Positions 39,486 through 50,717 of a stretch of DNA of 64,000 nt are shown here, piece by piece; the first letter of the stretch is position 1, and every line of letters starts with the position of its first letter. Source of the stretch: Nosema muscidifuracis. Lineage: Eukaryota > Microsporidia > Nosematidae. Location of the stretch: contig JAIOKI010000018.1 of assembly GCA_028335825.1 (NCBI GenBank), positions 248,001-312,000 of the forward strand, read 5' to 3'. The position numbers and the translations under genes were made by a program. A model generated the notes under the pieces. It saw only the letters and a list, made by a program, of their open reading frames with translations. It did not search any database and was not told where the DNA came from.

Positions 39486-40118
39486 TTATTTTATCAAAAT
39501 AAACTTAATAAATCTTGCCAAATTCAATTCTATAGAAGAAATAGTTAACCCTTGACATCTTGTAATATAAATATTTTCTTTTCTAATATATTCAGCACAT
39601 TCATCCGTAAAAATTTTTGTAAACTTTTCTCCAATACTTCTTATTAAAGAAAAATTATAACTGAAAAATCTTAATTCATCGTCAGACACTTCAAAGAGTT
39701 TTTCTCCATCTGAATTTAAAACTTGAAAAGTCAATATACATTCGTTAAAATCTTTTAATACTTTTTTATAATTCCTATCGAAAGTATCTTTGCTTGATAA
39801 TATTTTAAATTTCTTGTTAATGTTTTCTATATCATCATTTGTAATATCTTTTCCATCGGCTAACTTAATACCCTTCAATGTCTTTAAATCACTATATTTC
39901 ACTGTTATGTATCCAAACCAAAGTATTTTAACTAATTTATCATCAAGTAACGGGGAGTATTTCTGGTATTTTTTAACAATATCATCTATACGGATACCAT
40001 TGAAGTATTCACTCTCGAAATTCAATTTCACAAAATAATAATTTTTATATAAAGTTACCATTGATAAACAAATTACTAAAAGAATAATAATAAAAGGTAT
40101 ATTTTTAAATGAACCCAT
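39486..40118 (-). CDS. Unknown protein with N-terminal membrane anchor
   Basis: 210 residues. A hydrophobic segment at about 8-24 (Ile-Pro-Phe-Ile-Ile-Ile-Leu-Leu-Val-Ile-Cys-Leu) preceded by a Lys suggests a signal anchor or uncleaved signal. The remaining 185 residues are a soluble mixed domain with 'Ile-Leu-Trp-Phe-Gly-Tyr' near 65 and Cys residues at about 127, 173 and 188. CCCC lies five bases before the ATG. No family recognised. Confidence 0.78.
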   Translation of the reverse strand: MGSFKNIPFIIILLVICLSMVTLYKNYYFVKLNFESEYFNGIRIDDIVKKYQKYSPLLDDKLVKILWFGYITVKYSDLKTLKGIKLADGKDITNDDIENINKKFKILSSKDTFDRNYKKVLKDFNECILTFQVLNSDGEKLFEVSDDELRFFSYNFSLIRSIGEKFTKIFTDECAEYIRKENIYITRCQGLTISSIELNLARFIKFILIK

Positions 40119-42257
40119 TATAGGGGTAGTTAATTAACCTAATAGTTTATTTTAATTAAACAATATTTTTATAGAGAAAAAATAAAGTAAGACTTAAATT
40201 GGAATATAATACAAGTTTTATAATGTTGTATTTTATCTTTATAAACTTTAATCAAAATGAAAAGTTTATTTATTTTTCTGTCAATATCATTGATAAAATA
40301 TAAATTAGAATTTATCGGGGATTCAGATTAACGTAATCATGATATTTTCAATTATTATAATTTACAAATTTAACAATTTTTAAAACATAAAATTTGTTTA
40401 TAATCTTTTTTCTTCTAATTCGGTGCTTTTTTATAAAATCGTAATAAAAATCGATTTTTGACGTCAATCGATCATTTTTAAAGAATTTTTAATTAAAAAA
40501 ATATTACTAAGAATTTATGATCAAATATAAATATTTAAATTTCAATCTAATAAATTATATATTTTATTTAAGGAAATGAATATATGCATCATAGTGATAA
40601 ACTATGATTATAATGATGATCACATCAATCATTCTCTATATTGAATATTGGAAAAAATAAGTTAATATTTATAATTTAAATTATAGGAGATTATAAGAAA
40701 TGTGAAAGTTGATACTTTTATCAAGATCTAGTATAATAAACATTATATTTTGGTTATTGATATAGTTAAAATATAACAGAAGCTTGAATCACTTATCAAA
40801 AAATTTGATGACCGTTGAATCATAAAAATAATGAACATAATTTATTAGCCAACGAACTAGGAAAAGTTCACAAATGTAAAACTAAGATAATTTTTTGCAA
40901 TAAGATTGGACTGCTTAGAATTACTAATATAAAAGTTGTAAATATTCTTGGATTATCTTTAATAAACAGGCATACATATAAACCAAAGTAATCAAGAATA
41001 CTCTTAAAGTATTTATTTTACAACATATTTGAAAACATAGAAGTAGAATTATAAGAAAGATGTTGATTCAATTGTGATTAGGATGTGTTTTAAAATATAC
41101 TAAAAATAATTCGCCATAATTAAGAAATATAAAATAATAATTCGCCATCATTAAGAAATATAAAATAATAATTCCTCATCATTAAGAAATATAAAAATAA
41201 TAATTCGCCATAATTAAGAAATGTTAAAATAACAATTCCTCATAATTAAGAAATATTAAAATAATAGCTAGCTCTAATAAATATGGCTAGTATTAAAAAT
41301 ATGTTTTCTAATACAAAATGTTATTGAATGAATTATGATGATTTTTTAATGAAATCTCACATAATATCGGAACGAACTTTCTATAAATGATTAAGAAACT
41401 GCTTAGTTCCAGAATATTCAGTTTTTAATAAAAGAAATAATATTTATTCTGTTTTTATATTTACAAAGGAAATGTCATTTCTTAAGATTTATGTATTCCT
41501 AATAAAAAAAGATCTTTATAAACAAGACCTTAATTATATTCAGATAAGAATTTTTTTTATAGCAGGGTGATTTTTTTCTCGAATGCTAATAAATATTTTT
41601 TTTATACCGAAAAACTTACAAATTTTATTAAATTAGATGCTTTAAAGATTATAATTATATTTTATATAAATTATTGCTACTCATGGTATAATAAAATATG
41701 ATTTTTATTTATCAAGTATCTAATCATATATTACGACATAATAATAATAGGATAGTATTTTTATGTATGCCAATCTTAATTAATTAAAATATTTCTTTAT
41801 CTTATAAACAGTTAAACATTAAATTAAATGGAGATATTTACAAACAAGTATTAGTTTATGATGTCAACGTGTCACAAGAATAACAAAGATTATTACTGTT
41901 CAATCATTTAATAAAAAATCATATTTATAGATTTATTTTGAGTCAATAAATTTTTTATTTTTTACAAATAGATGGGTTATTTTCAATGTACAAATTTAAT
42001 TAAGAACCACGTTATAGATTTTATATTGACATTATAAATCATCTAATTTTTATATCTAGTATTATTGATTATTATCAACATTTTTACTTTACAATTCTTT
42101 AAGTAAATATTCTTAGTCTTTTGTTATAATCACAGAAGTTTTAATTAATTGATGTTAAACAAGTTTTGATAATTTGATGCTATAAATTTGAAAAAAAATT
42201 GATCTTAAAATTTTTTAATTATTAATTTTATATAAATTTTATATATTATTATAGGGT
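40119..42257. other. 2.1-kb non-coding region with a 33-bp tandem array
   Basis: No gene found on either strand. At 41105-41265 there is a short tandem array (listed separately). 40560-41060 has the less AT-biased texture of decayed coding DNA. The rest is plain AT-rich. Confidence 0.5.
41105..41265. repeat. 33-bp tandem repeat, five copies
   Basis: AATAATTCGCCATAATTAAG followed by AAATATAAA recurs five times. Copies differ at CGCC versus CTCA and at CATAAT versus CATCAT. Confidence 0.88.
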
Positions 42258-43013
42258 ATGATAAGTACAATATTCTTTAAATTTGTTATATCAGTACCAT
42301 ATAATAATTCATGTATTAGTGATTATGGAAACGGGTTATTTGGATATCAAAGGGTAGAAGAAATGCAAGAATATCTTTCTATGCTTGGACCTTTTGGAGT
42401 AAAAACTGCTTTGGATAATTTAATGTGTGATGAAGTCTATGAAGATATAAAAGAAAAATACAGTGATCCATCTGTGACAGGATTCCTTGATAATTGGTTA
42501 CCTATTAAAGATTTTATACAATGCAATATTACTAGACACTTAGCTCATCCCCGATTTATTTATACAATTCCTGAATCAATAAGTTCTTATTCTAGATTTA
42601 TTAGGAGTTTTCTTGATAATACTCTTCAACTTCTTTTCAAACACAGAATACATTTCGTTAATTATTTAGTATCTTCTCCAGTGATAGAAGATATTAAAAA
42701 TGACTTTATAAAAGATACTACAAAAAATATGTTTATAAAAGTAAATAAGAATACTTTAGTACCTGAAGTAGTTTATGTTTCTGGTTTATCAGAATCTGAT
42801 AAAAGAAATGGTTCATTTTTCTCGTATTTATTATCAGAATCTTCTAAATTTGATATTTGGAATTATTTGACAGGAATGAATATTTTTATAGGAATACTTA
42901 TTTTAATAACTTTATTCTGTATAATAGGCTGTTGTATAGGAGCCAATCCTTTAAAAAACAAGAAATCTGCAGAAGAAGTCAATTTAAAAGGTTATATTGA
43001 GGAGAGAGTTTAA
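42258..43013 (+). CDS. Unknown type I membrane protein
   Basis: 251 residues. A weak N-terminal signal (Met-Ile-Ser-Thr-Ile-Phe-Phe-Lys-Phe-Val-Ile-Ser-Val), an ectodomain of about 190 residues with four Cys (near 19, 57, 89 and in between), then a membrane span at about 208-229 and a Lys/Glu-rich cytosolic tail of about 22 residues. The ectodomain is helical and contains 'Gly-Pro-Phe-Gly-Val' near 45. GGG is one base before the ATG. No family recognised. It lies among other secreted or membrane genes without known homologues. Confidence 0.8.
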   Translation: MISTIFFKFVISVPYNNSCISDYGNGLFGYQRVEEMQEYLSMLGPFGVKTALDNLMCDEVYEDIKEKYSDPSVTGFLDNWLPIKDFIQCNITRHLAHPRFIYTIPESISSYSRFIRSFLDNTLQLLFKHRIHFVNYLVSSPVIEDIKNDFIKDTTKNMFIKVNKNTLVPEVVYVSGLSESDKRNGSFFSYLLSESSKFDIWNYLTGMNIFIGILILITLFCIIGCCIGANPLKNKKSAEEVNLKGYIEERV

Positions 43014-44433
43014 TTAAATTTTAATTATTAGAAAGATATTTAGATTAAACAACGAAATTTTAAAAAAATACTTAAAACTGAGAATATTTTCTTTTGAGTA
43101 TTTAATTTTCGACAACTTGCTTACTAAAAATGATATCACACCAAGAGATGAAGGTATATTCTTTACCTTTCAAGATAGAAATTTTTTCTTAAAAAAAAAT
43201 GTGATCACATTGCAATTAAAAGTATAAAAAAGTTTATTATATAGCAATATAATGTGTAGAATGCTGGCAAAATATTACATGAGATGAAAATAATGAAGTA
43301 TTACGGTTAATCCATTTAAAATTTTGCAAGAATTTTAAACTCACTAAAATTAGAAGATTAGGAATTTCACCTTAAAGAATAGACATCAAAATTAGAATAA
43401 GTTTGGGAATTTATAGTGCTATTAAAGTAGAGTATGATAAAATCAGGAAAAAAGTTGTAATAATGGAAATAAGAATTATAGTAGAGAAGAAGATTGAGTA
43501 TGATCTTCTAGCCAATTACTAAGCTTCACTATACAAGTATAAGTTTAAATATAACCTTACGTAACAACAAGTGATGATATTGTACTAAAATTTTATTGCG
43601 TATATAAAACAAAGATAAAGTTAAAAGTCAATTAGACAAATATGTGTAGACTAAAATACTTAAAATGACCTTTGAAATTTCTTAAAGAGTCTCCAATGAA
43701 GAAAGAGAAGTACTCAATTATATAGACTTAGAAAAAAAAGTCCTTTTGAATTGGAAAGATTTAATGATGAGATAGAAATGTAAATCTAAATAAAAGGCTT
43801 TAATAAAGAGTAATCAATATAATGACTTCTTGTTAAACATTCTAAATGTTTTAAAAAAATAAGATTTATTTTAATTAGTTTAAACCGTTAATAGCTTTAG
43901 AATCAATTTTAATACTTAAATAAATAAAGAATTCTACTCTAATATTTTCTCTATAATATAATTGTTTTTATCAAAATTCTTTCTTATTAACATGCTTTGC
44001 TCAGTTATATAATTCTTTAAATATTAATTAAACATTTCAAATCATCATAAAAAGTTAATTTTGCTTTTGTAAACAATTTATTTCCTTAAATTTTATTTCC
44101 ATTTCAAAAATCTCCTTCATTTTATTAATAAAAATAATTTTAATTTTTTATATATTATTTACTATCTTTAAATTCTTATTTAAGATTTTTGTTTGCTATG
44201 TACTCTTACAGAATATTTTCTTATTAATAAATTATATTTGTATATTTATAAATTCTAATGTATTATTATTTTACTATATAAACTAAGTAATGAACTTATC
44301 ATAACAATCTTGACATTATTTCGTAAACTTTAAAATAATATTTTTATATACATAAAAATAAAAGTTTATTTTTTTAGTTATTACGTAAAAAAATATGATT
44401 TTATTGTTTAGTCATAATTTTTATTTTACCCCA
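43014..44433. other. 1.4-kb region with a decayed repeat copy
   Basis: A block near 43650 (CTTAAAATGACCTTTGAAAT) resembles the heads of the two decayed blocks at 36.8 and 37.6 kb. No intact gene. The right half is AT-only. Confidence 0.4.
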
Positions 44434-45168
44434 ATGCTACTAATATACCTACTAGTAGTTTATAACACTTCAATAACCAAAATACACAGTTTTTTTTTCA
44501 AGTCTCAAGATAAAATATATTTCTACTTATCTGTTAATGACATACCTTCTAGTGAATTTAGTAGTATTTTTAATATAAAATACCAAAATGGGAATATAAA
44601 AAAAATAAGATTTATTAAATCAGAATATAATGATAAATATGAATGTATTTTTAGTACCAAATATTTAGAAAATATTACTGATTTGTTTATATCATTTTCT
44701 TTATATAGAATTAATTTTAAAGAGGTATTAAGAATAAATAAAGAAGATATAAAAAAATTTGAAGGTTCAAATACTTTTCTTTGTACTGAATTAGTTATTG
44801 ATAATATAACTCAAATATACGATAAATGTAATATTATACATATTACATGTAATAAAATAATAGATATTTTAATAGATATTAGTAATTATCATCTTGATGC
44901 ACAGGATATAAAAAAAGTAGCACAAAATTTATCTATAAAGACATTAAAAATTTTAAATGACTTAGAGAATCTAAAAGGTGAGATATTTAAATGTAAGGAT
45001 AAAATAATAAGAAATATTGATGTATCAGAAGATATTGATAAGATTAATAATGAAATAGAATATTTTGATAAAGAAGGATCAGAATGTATAAAAAATTTTT
45101 ATTGGATGGATGATTTTATCTCTAAAAGTTTTCTTACTTCAATAGAAGAATTAGAAGAAGTAAATTAG
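44434..45168 (+). CDS. Unknown secreted protein
   Basis: 244 residues from the ATG at 44434, which has CCCC one base upstream; the open frame begins 13 codons earlier but lacks the motif. The first 18 residues are a signal peptide (Leu-Leu-Ile-Tyr-Leu-Leu-Val-Val). The N-terminal half is beta-like (alternating Ile/Phe/Tyr), and the C-terminal half is helical with a coiled-coil-like segment (about 160-215). Five Cys. No membrane span follows the signal. No family recognised. Confidence 0.78.
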   Translation: MLLIYLLVVYNTSITKIHSFFFKSQDKIYFYLSVNDIPSSEFSSIFNIKYQNGNIKKIRFIKSEYNDKYECIFSTKYLENITDLFISFSLYRINFKEVLRINKEDIKKFEGSNTFLCTELVIDNITQIYDKCNIIHITCNKIIDILIDISNYHLDAQDIKKVAQNLSIKTLKILNDLENLKGEIFKCKDKIIRNIDVSEDIDKINNEIEYFDKEGSECIKNFYWMDDFISKSFLTSIEELEEVN

Positions 45169-45229
45169 AAATATAAATAAATCTTTGTAAATAAAAAATT
45201 AATATTTACCATTTTTAAATGCATAACTT

Positions 45230-45420
45230 TCATCCTTATTTATTTCAAAATTTTAGTTCTCATAAAGTAAATGTACTTTTAGTACATCATTAAAATATTA
45301 ATTATTAATATCTTTAAACATCAAATCAATATATAAAATATTAATTATTAAAACCTCAAAATATAAAATCTCCAAATATTAATATCTTCAAATATCAAAT
45401 CAAAATAAAACCTCAAAATA
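45230..45420. repeat. AT repeat downstream of PRP8
   Basis: AATATCAAATC, AAACCTCAAAATATAAAATC and related strings recur several times between convergent genes. Confidence 0.6.
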
Positions 45421-45423
45421 TTT

Positions 45424-48400
45424 CTAATGCCTAGTACTAAATAATCTAAAAAAATTATATCCACTATAAAATTCACAAGGTATTCCCAATTCTAAATCAT
45501 AAATCATTTCATCACTATACATCTCTTTATTCATATTATAATTCCATATATCAGGTGTAAAACAAGGAGACTCTTCTTTAATTAATTTATATTTTTTATT
45601 AATTTCTATATCTTCATTACATATTATAATTAAAGGATCAATTAATGAATATCTTTTTATAATAGAATTTATTATTGTTTCATTCTTAAAATTAACAATA
45701 ATTCCTATTATTTGAATATCTGAGGGTATAAATTTAGTAGAATGTATTTCTATCTTAGTTGAAAATTGAGGAATAAATATTAAATAAATTGGAGATCCTT
45801 TTACTAATAAACAAAAAGAATATGTGTTAATATCTGTACATCTTTTAAATAAATTAAAAATATTTTCTGGTATCTCAAAATCTAAAGAATTTTCAGTATC
45901 TTCATTTTTTATAAATTTATTAGATTTGTACAAACCTTGTTTTAAATATTCATCCATTATTGAATATTTATCTTCCCAATTAATAATATCTTCTAATACA
46001 AATTTATATTCAGTAGTATTAATATCAAATCCAAATACAATATCTCGAATATCTGTGGTTAATAATTTATGTTTATTAATAACATTTTTACTACAATAAT
46101 TATTTATAATAATATCTTTACATTCTTTTTCTATATTTATCCATTCAGAATCTGAATATATTGACCAAGCTTTTTTATTAAAAAAATATTCTGGATTAAT
46201 TTCATATGCTTGGATAATTAAAACTAATCTACAGAAATTAGTAAAAGAAGTTGTACCAAACCAATTCTTATATAAATTTATAATATGAAATTCTGTATAA
46301 CTTTCTATTGGTATAAGTTTTAAAATATTTTTAAGAAATAACTTATTTTCATATATCTTTATATTTATATTTCTATAATCTATCATATAAGCTTCTACTG
46401 AATCATATAAATCTGATCTAATTAAAATATTTTGTTTTTTTAATTTGTTTGCTAATTCAAACAAACTTTCTGAAATTAAATTTCTTAAATGTCTATTCTT
46501 ATTCCCTTCTTTTTCATCAATCTTCTTATAATATAAATTACCTGATTCAGGATCAAAAACTAAAAAAGTTCTTAAATTTTTATAAGCAGGTCTATCATCA
46601 ACAATTAAAGAATCAAAATACATTTCTTTACTTGATACAATAGTATCAACTTCACTTGTATAAATTTCTAATGTTTTTCTTAATCTTTCTCTTAATATAT
46701 GTAATGATAAATTATTTTTTAAAATATTTTGACAACTGTCTATTAAATAATTTGACATTTTTCTATTAAAATATCCATATCCTGCATAAGTATTGTAACA
46801 TAAATCGAATACTATAACTAAACCATATTTATCTTGATAATTTGACATTGGATTTGAAGTATACTCAATATATTTTACTTTAGCATATTTATTACAATCA
46901 TTCTTATTAAAATCTCCCCATCTTAATTGAACATCAATCCATAACTTTTTAATATTTTTTAAATTTTCATTTATTTGATCTTGTAATAAAGAAGGTTCAG
47001 AACAATAAAAATTCCCTGTAAGAATTAAATCAGAATATCCAATATTAAAATTGATACTTTTTCTTGTTGGTATATTTTGTACATCCACATCACAAAATAA
47101 TTTAAAAACATTTTTTAAATCATTTACTATATTTTCATGAATCTTAAACCATAAATTATTTCTAAATAATTGAATAAATGAAATTTTAAGTGTTGGTAAT
47201 TTACCATGCATAAAAATACCAGTAGGTTCTAATTGAACTTGATATCCTACATAAACATTAGTAGTATTTATAGTAGGTGACCACCATAAAATAAATCTTC
47301 TATTTGGTATTTGATTTAGTCCTGTTTTTTGTGCTTTTGTATTAGCATTCTTATATTTTTCTAAATAACTATCATCCCAAAATAATTTATCAAATTTTTT
47401 AGCATAAGTTGCTTGATAAAGAGAATGTTTAAGTATTTTATCTGTTCCACCTAAAGCTGATATTATATCTAAATTATAATTATCTAAATTCCATAATTTA
47501 CCATCATGTTTTATTAATGTATAAATAAAAGGGTCATATTTAGGACTAGTATATCTTTTATATATATTTTGTATACGAAAATCTCTATCATAAAATGATA
47601 TTTTATCTTTTTGTAAAAGTGTTGACATTCTTGGTATTCCTTTTTTTGGTTCTATTTTTTCAGATTTTTTAAATTCTTTCCAAACTTCATCAGATTGTTT
47701 AAATTCATCTTTCCATGAAATTATATATGAACGAAGATCAGGTATTTTTAAAATATCTTCTTCATTCGCAAATTTCTTATTAAAATTTTCACAATATTCT
47801 TTCATAACTGAATACATTCCTAATCCTCCATATGATATTGGTGTATAAAATAATATTGCAGGAAATCTTGTTGGCATTTTAGAATTAATTCCTTTCTTAA
47901 TTAAAGTTTGAATAGATTTTTCTGCCCATGTAAAAAAATTTTCAATTTCTGGTGTATCATCTATAAATTCACGATATTGAGATATAAATCCAAGTATCGT
48001 ATTATTCCATTTACTTACTATTTTAATAAATGTACTACATACTCCTAATTTAATAATTTGTTTTATACGGAAATTAAGTATTCTAATTGTATCTTGATTT
48101 ATAATAAAATTAGCATATCTATTTTTATTAAGTTCCCAATAACTAGTTTTATTAACTTTTTCTGATATTAAAATATCTACACCTGCATATGTAAAACAAA
48201 ATCTATTACTTGGTGAGACATTGATAAATTCTAATTTTCCAATACTTTTTGGTAATCTAGTTCCAAATTCTAAAAATAAAGCTTTCTTAATTTCTTCATT
48301 TTTTTCATCTTGAAAATAATTAGTAGAAATTGAAGATATTTCAATATCTTGTGATTTTTTAATTAAATCTTTCTTAATTGTTTCTGTTAATTCTATTACT

Positions 48401-50679
48401 GCATATATTTTATCAATATCTCTTATAAAATATTTTATGTAATCATCTTTAGAAAGAATAATTTCTCCAAATACACAAAGATCAATAACAAATGTATAAA
48501 ACTTTTGAATAAATGAACTAAATTGAAATCCATTAATAAATCCAAGTGTATTAACAAAATTCATATCCTTATAAAAAATTTTTGAATTATTTCTACTTAT
48601 CATATAATCAACAATTATAGGATCAATAAATATTTTAAGTAATCTAGATAATAAATTATTATCAATATTTTTCATTAAATTATTATATTTTCCTTCAAAT
48701 AAATAAATATTTTTTCTATTATAATATTCATTTAAAGTAAAACATAAATTTTTTATAGTTTTAGCTTCAATCTCATCACCTGGTTTTATATAATCAGAAA
48801 ATATATTTTTACGATCAGCTTCATAAAAAAGATAAGAACATAAAAAAGCATCAGTAATTTTTTCTAAATAATTTACATTATAAGTGACTATAAATTTATC
48901 ATAATTATGTGAAATTTTAGCTTCAATATCTCGAAATTTACGTTGTGTCAAAATATTTTTTTTGATTTGAAAAATATATCTTGGAATATCATCCAAAACT
49001 TTATTAAAAAAATCTTTTTCTTCTTCTGAAGCTCCATAACTTAATTTTTCAATAGCTATTTTTAAATGTTTTTCACAATTTTTTTCTGGAAAAATAATTT
49101 TATCTTTTTTATAAAAATATGAATAAGCAACTTTATATAATTCAAAAGCTTCTAAAGGTGTTATTGACATATTCAATAAATAATTATTTTGTCGACATCT
49201 TTCTTCTTTAAAAAATAATCTAGTAATTTTACCCATTTTTTTCATAAAATCTTTTTTCGAATCTACTCTTCCATTTATTCCTTCTTTTATGTACCATTCA
49301 CTTTTATATTGAACATATTTTTTTATAATTTTATTAAGATCTGAACATTCTTCATTCGGAATTTCATACACAATGTCTCCTTTCCAACATCTCCAAGCTT
49401 CATTAAAATGTCTTAAAATCATTTTAATTTGTTCTTTTGAATATTTACCTTCCATTTCATCAATCATCATATTTTTAAGTTCTATATCAAAATTACTTTC
49501 TTTACGTTGTTTAGTAACTTTTTTTTCATGATATTCTCTTCCATTAACAATTCTATCAGTTAAATTTGTTATATATTTTTTAAGAAGAGAATTATATCCT
49601 CTAGTCATAAAAACATACCTTCTCCACATTTCACACCATGATATATCTTCATATTTTTTAATTATTTTTTCAATATCTTTACATATTTTAATCTGATTCA
49701 TTACCTTATATTTGTATCTATAAATTCCAGTAAAAATACCCACATTTGAGAATAAATTATTTAGACTTATACATAATTCATATTTGTTAATATTTTTAAG
49801 TCTGTACGATAAAAATGAATCTACTATAAATTTCATTAATTTTAAAATTTCTCGTGTTAGATGAAATGAAACACCTACTCGAGATTTTTTACGTTCTTTC
49901 GTTTTGAGAGATCTCTTTGATTTTAGATTAAAATTTTTATCAATATAAAGATAATGAAGTTTCTTTCTTCTTAAAATTTCATCTAACATTTTATATCCCT
50001 GTTTAATAACTAGTAAAGCTATCTCAAGCCATTCCATTTTTGTTGTTTGAAAAAATCTAGTATTCTTTAATAATTTTAATATATTAGTGTGTGGTTTTTT
50101 ATTTTTTATCTTTGATTCTCTTTTCAAATTATTTTTCTTTAAATGATTTAAATTTAAATCTTTTGTTAATTTATTATACAAAGATATATCGTATAAATTA
50201 AATTTCTTAGATTTTTTATTCTTCTTTGTACTTTCTAAATCGAGATATTTTAAATATTCTTTTACATAAATTTTATCTTCTAAATTATTTTTACAATTCT
50301 CAATAAAATTATCAATAGGGCTTTCATTAAGTTTGGTATAATCAAATATATCTTCTTCATCATCAAATACTGGGTATACTAAATTTCGATAATTTGGATT
50401 GGTCATTTTAAACTCCTTAACTTTTCTGTTAACTTTTTCCCATTCATATCTAAATTCATACTTTGAAATTTTTGGTTTACTTAGTACAAAGCATAAATTT
50501 CCATTTATGTGGTACAAAATTTTCAAATTTTTTTTATCTTCCCATGGCATAGGCATAGTTCGTATTAGAGTATGCAAAGACAAAGGTAAATATTTAAAAC
50601 ATCCTAAAGTAGAATATTTCTTGTTAATTAAACTTCTTAAATGTTCAACAGGCATCTCATTCTTTCTTGTTTGTTTCAT
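45424..50679 (-). CDS. PRP8: Spliceosome core protein PRP8, strongly shortened
   Basis: 1751 residues; yeast has 2413 and human 2335. PRP8 cradles the spliceosome active site. Both ends are present: the N-terminal 'MPVEHLR' and 'TMPMPWEDKKNLKILYHINGNLCFV', and at the other end a reduced Jab1/MPN domain finishing with Trp-Asn-Tyr-Asn-Met...Glu-Phe-Tyr-Ser-Gly. Between them are the helical N-domain, the reverse-transcriptase-like core, 'PTRFPAILFYTPISYGGLGM' near 940, the near-identical 'WWSPTINTTNVYVGYQVQLEPTGIFMHGK' near 1120-1150, and the RNase H-like domain (about 1350-1580). The Jab1 region is about 140 residues instead of 250. The missing 600 residues are lost by trimming throughout. CCC lies four bases before the ATG. 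Confidence 0.97.
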   Translation of the reverse strand: MKQTRKNEMPVEHLRSLINKKYSTLGCFKYLPLSLHTLIRTMPMPWEDKKNLKILYHINGNLCFVLSKPKISKYEFRYEWEKVNRKVKEFKMTNPNYRNLVYPVFDDEEDIFDYTKLNESPIDNFIENCKNNLEDKIYVKEYLKYLDLESTKKNKKSKKFNLYDISLYNKLTKDLNLNHLKKNNLKRESKIKNKKPHTNILKLLKNTRFFQTTKMEWLEIALLVIKQGYKMLDEILRRKKLHYLYIDKNFNLKSKRSLKTKERKKSRVGVSFHLTREILKLMKFIVDSFLSYRLKNINKYELCISLNNLFSNVGIFTGIYRYKYKVMNQIKICKDIEKIIKKYEDISWCEMWRRYVFMTRGYNSLLKKYITNLTDRIVNGREYHEKKVTKQRKESNFDIELKNMMIDEMEGKYSKEQIKMILRHFNEAWRCWKGDIVYEIPNEECSDLNKIIKKYVQYKSEWYIKEGINGRVDSKKDFMKKMGKITRLFFKEERCRQNNYLLNMSITPLEAFELYKVAYSYFYKKDKIIFPEKNCEKHLKIAIEKLSYGASEEEKDFFNKVLDDIPRYIFQIKKNILTQRKFRDIEAKISHNYDKFIVTYNVNYLEKITDAFLCSYLFYEADRKNIFSDYIKPGDEIEAKTIKNLCFTLNEYYNRKNIYLFEGKYNNLMKNIDNNLLSRLLKIFIDPIIVDYMISRNNSKIFYKDMNFVNTLGFINGFQFSSFIQKFYTFVIDLCVFGEIILSKDDYIKYFIRDIDKIYAVIELTETIKKDLIKKSQDIEISSISTNYFQDEKNEEIKKALFLEFGTRLPKSIGKLEFINVSPSNRFCFTYAGVDILISEKVNKTSYWELNKNRYANFIINQDTIRILNFRIKQIIKLGVCSTFIKIVSKWNNTILGFISQYREFIDDTPEIENFFTWAEKSIQTLIKKGINSKMPTRFPAILFYTPISYGGLGMYSVMKEYCENFNKKFANEEDILKIPDLRSYIISWKDEFKQSDEVWKEFKKSEKIEPKKGIPRMSTLLQKDKISFYDRDFRIQNIYKRYTSPKYDPFIYTLIKHDGKLWNLDNYNLDIISALGGTDKILKHSLYQATYAKKFDKLFWDDSYLEKYKNANTKAQKTGLNQIPNRRFILWWSPTINTTNVYVGYQVQLEPTGIFMHGKLPTLKISFIQLFRNNLWFKIHENIVNDLKNVFKLFCDVDVQNIPTRKSINFNIGYSDLILTGNFYCSEPSLLQDQINENLKNIKKLWIDVQLRWGDFNKNDCNKYAKVKYIEYTSNPMSNYQDKYGLVIVFDLCYNTYAGYGYFNRKMSNYLIDSCQNILKNNLSLHILRERLRKTLEIYTSEVDTIVSSKEMYFDSLIVDDRPAYKNLRTFLVFDPESGNLYYKKIDEKEGNKNRHLRNLISESLFELANKLKKQNILIRSDLYDSVEAYMIDYRNINIKIYENKLFLKNILKLIPIESYTEFHIINLYKNWFGTTSFTNFCRLVLIIQAYEINPEYFFNKKAWSIYSDSEWINIEKECKDIIINNYCSKNVINKHKLLTTDIRDIVFGFDINTTEYKFVLEDIINWEDKYSIMDEYLKQGLYKSNKFIKNEDTENSLDFEIPENIFNLFKRCTDINTYSFCLLVKGSPIYLIFIPQFSTKIEIHSTKFIPSDIQIIGIIVNFKNETIINSIIKRYSLIDPLIIICNEDIEINKKYKLIKEESPCFTPDIWNYNMNKEMYSDEMIYDLELGIPCEFYSGYNFFRLFSTRH

Positions 50680-50717
50680 TTTTGGGTTAATAATTTTTTA
50701 TTATAACCCATTTTTAA
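50680..50717. promoter_or_regulatory. 38-bp bidirectional start region
   Basis: The two ATGs are only 38 bases apart and point away from each other. The spacer contains GGGTTAATAA (50684-50693) and TTATAACCC (50701-50709), nearly mirror images, with an A/T core between. Each CCC, read on its own strand, serves as the start motif for one gene. Confidence 0.75.

Noticed and set aside
39790-40038. 82-codon plus-strand ORF
   Set aside because: Antisense of the gene at 39486-40118, which has a CCC motif and a membrane anchor.
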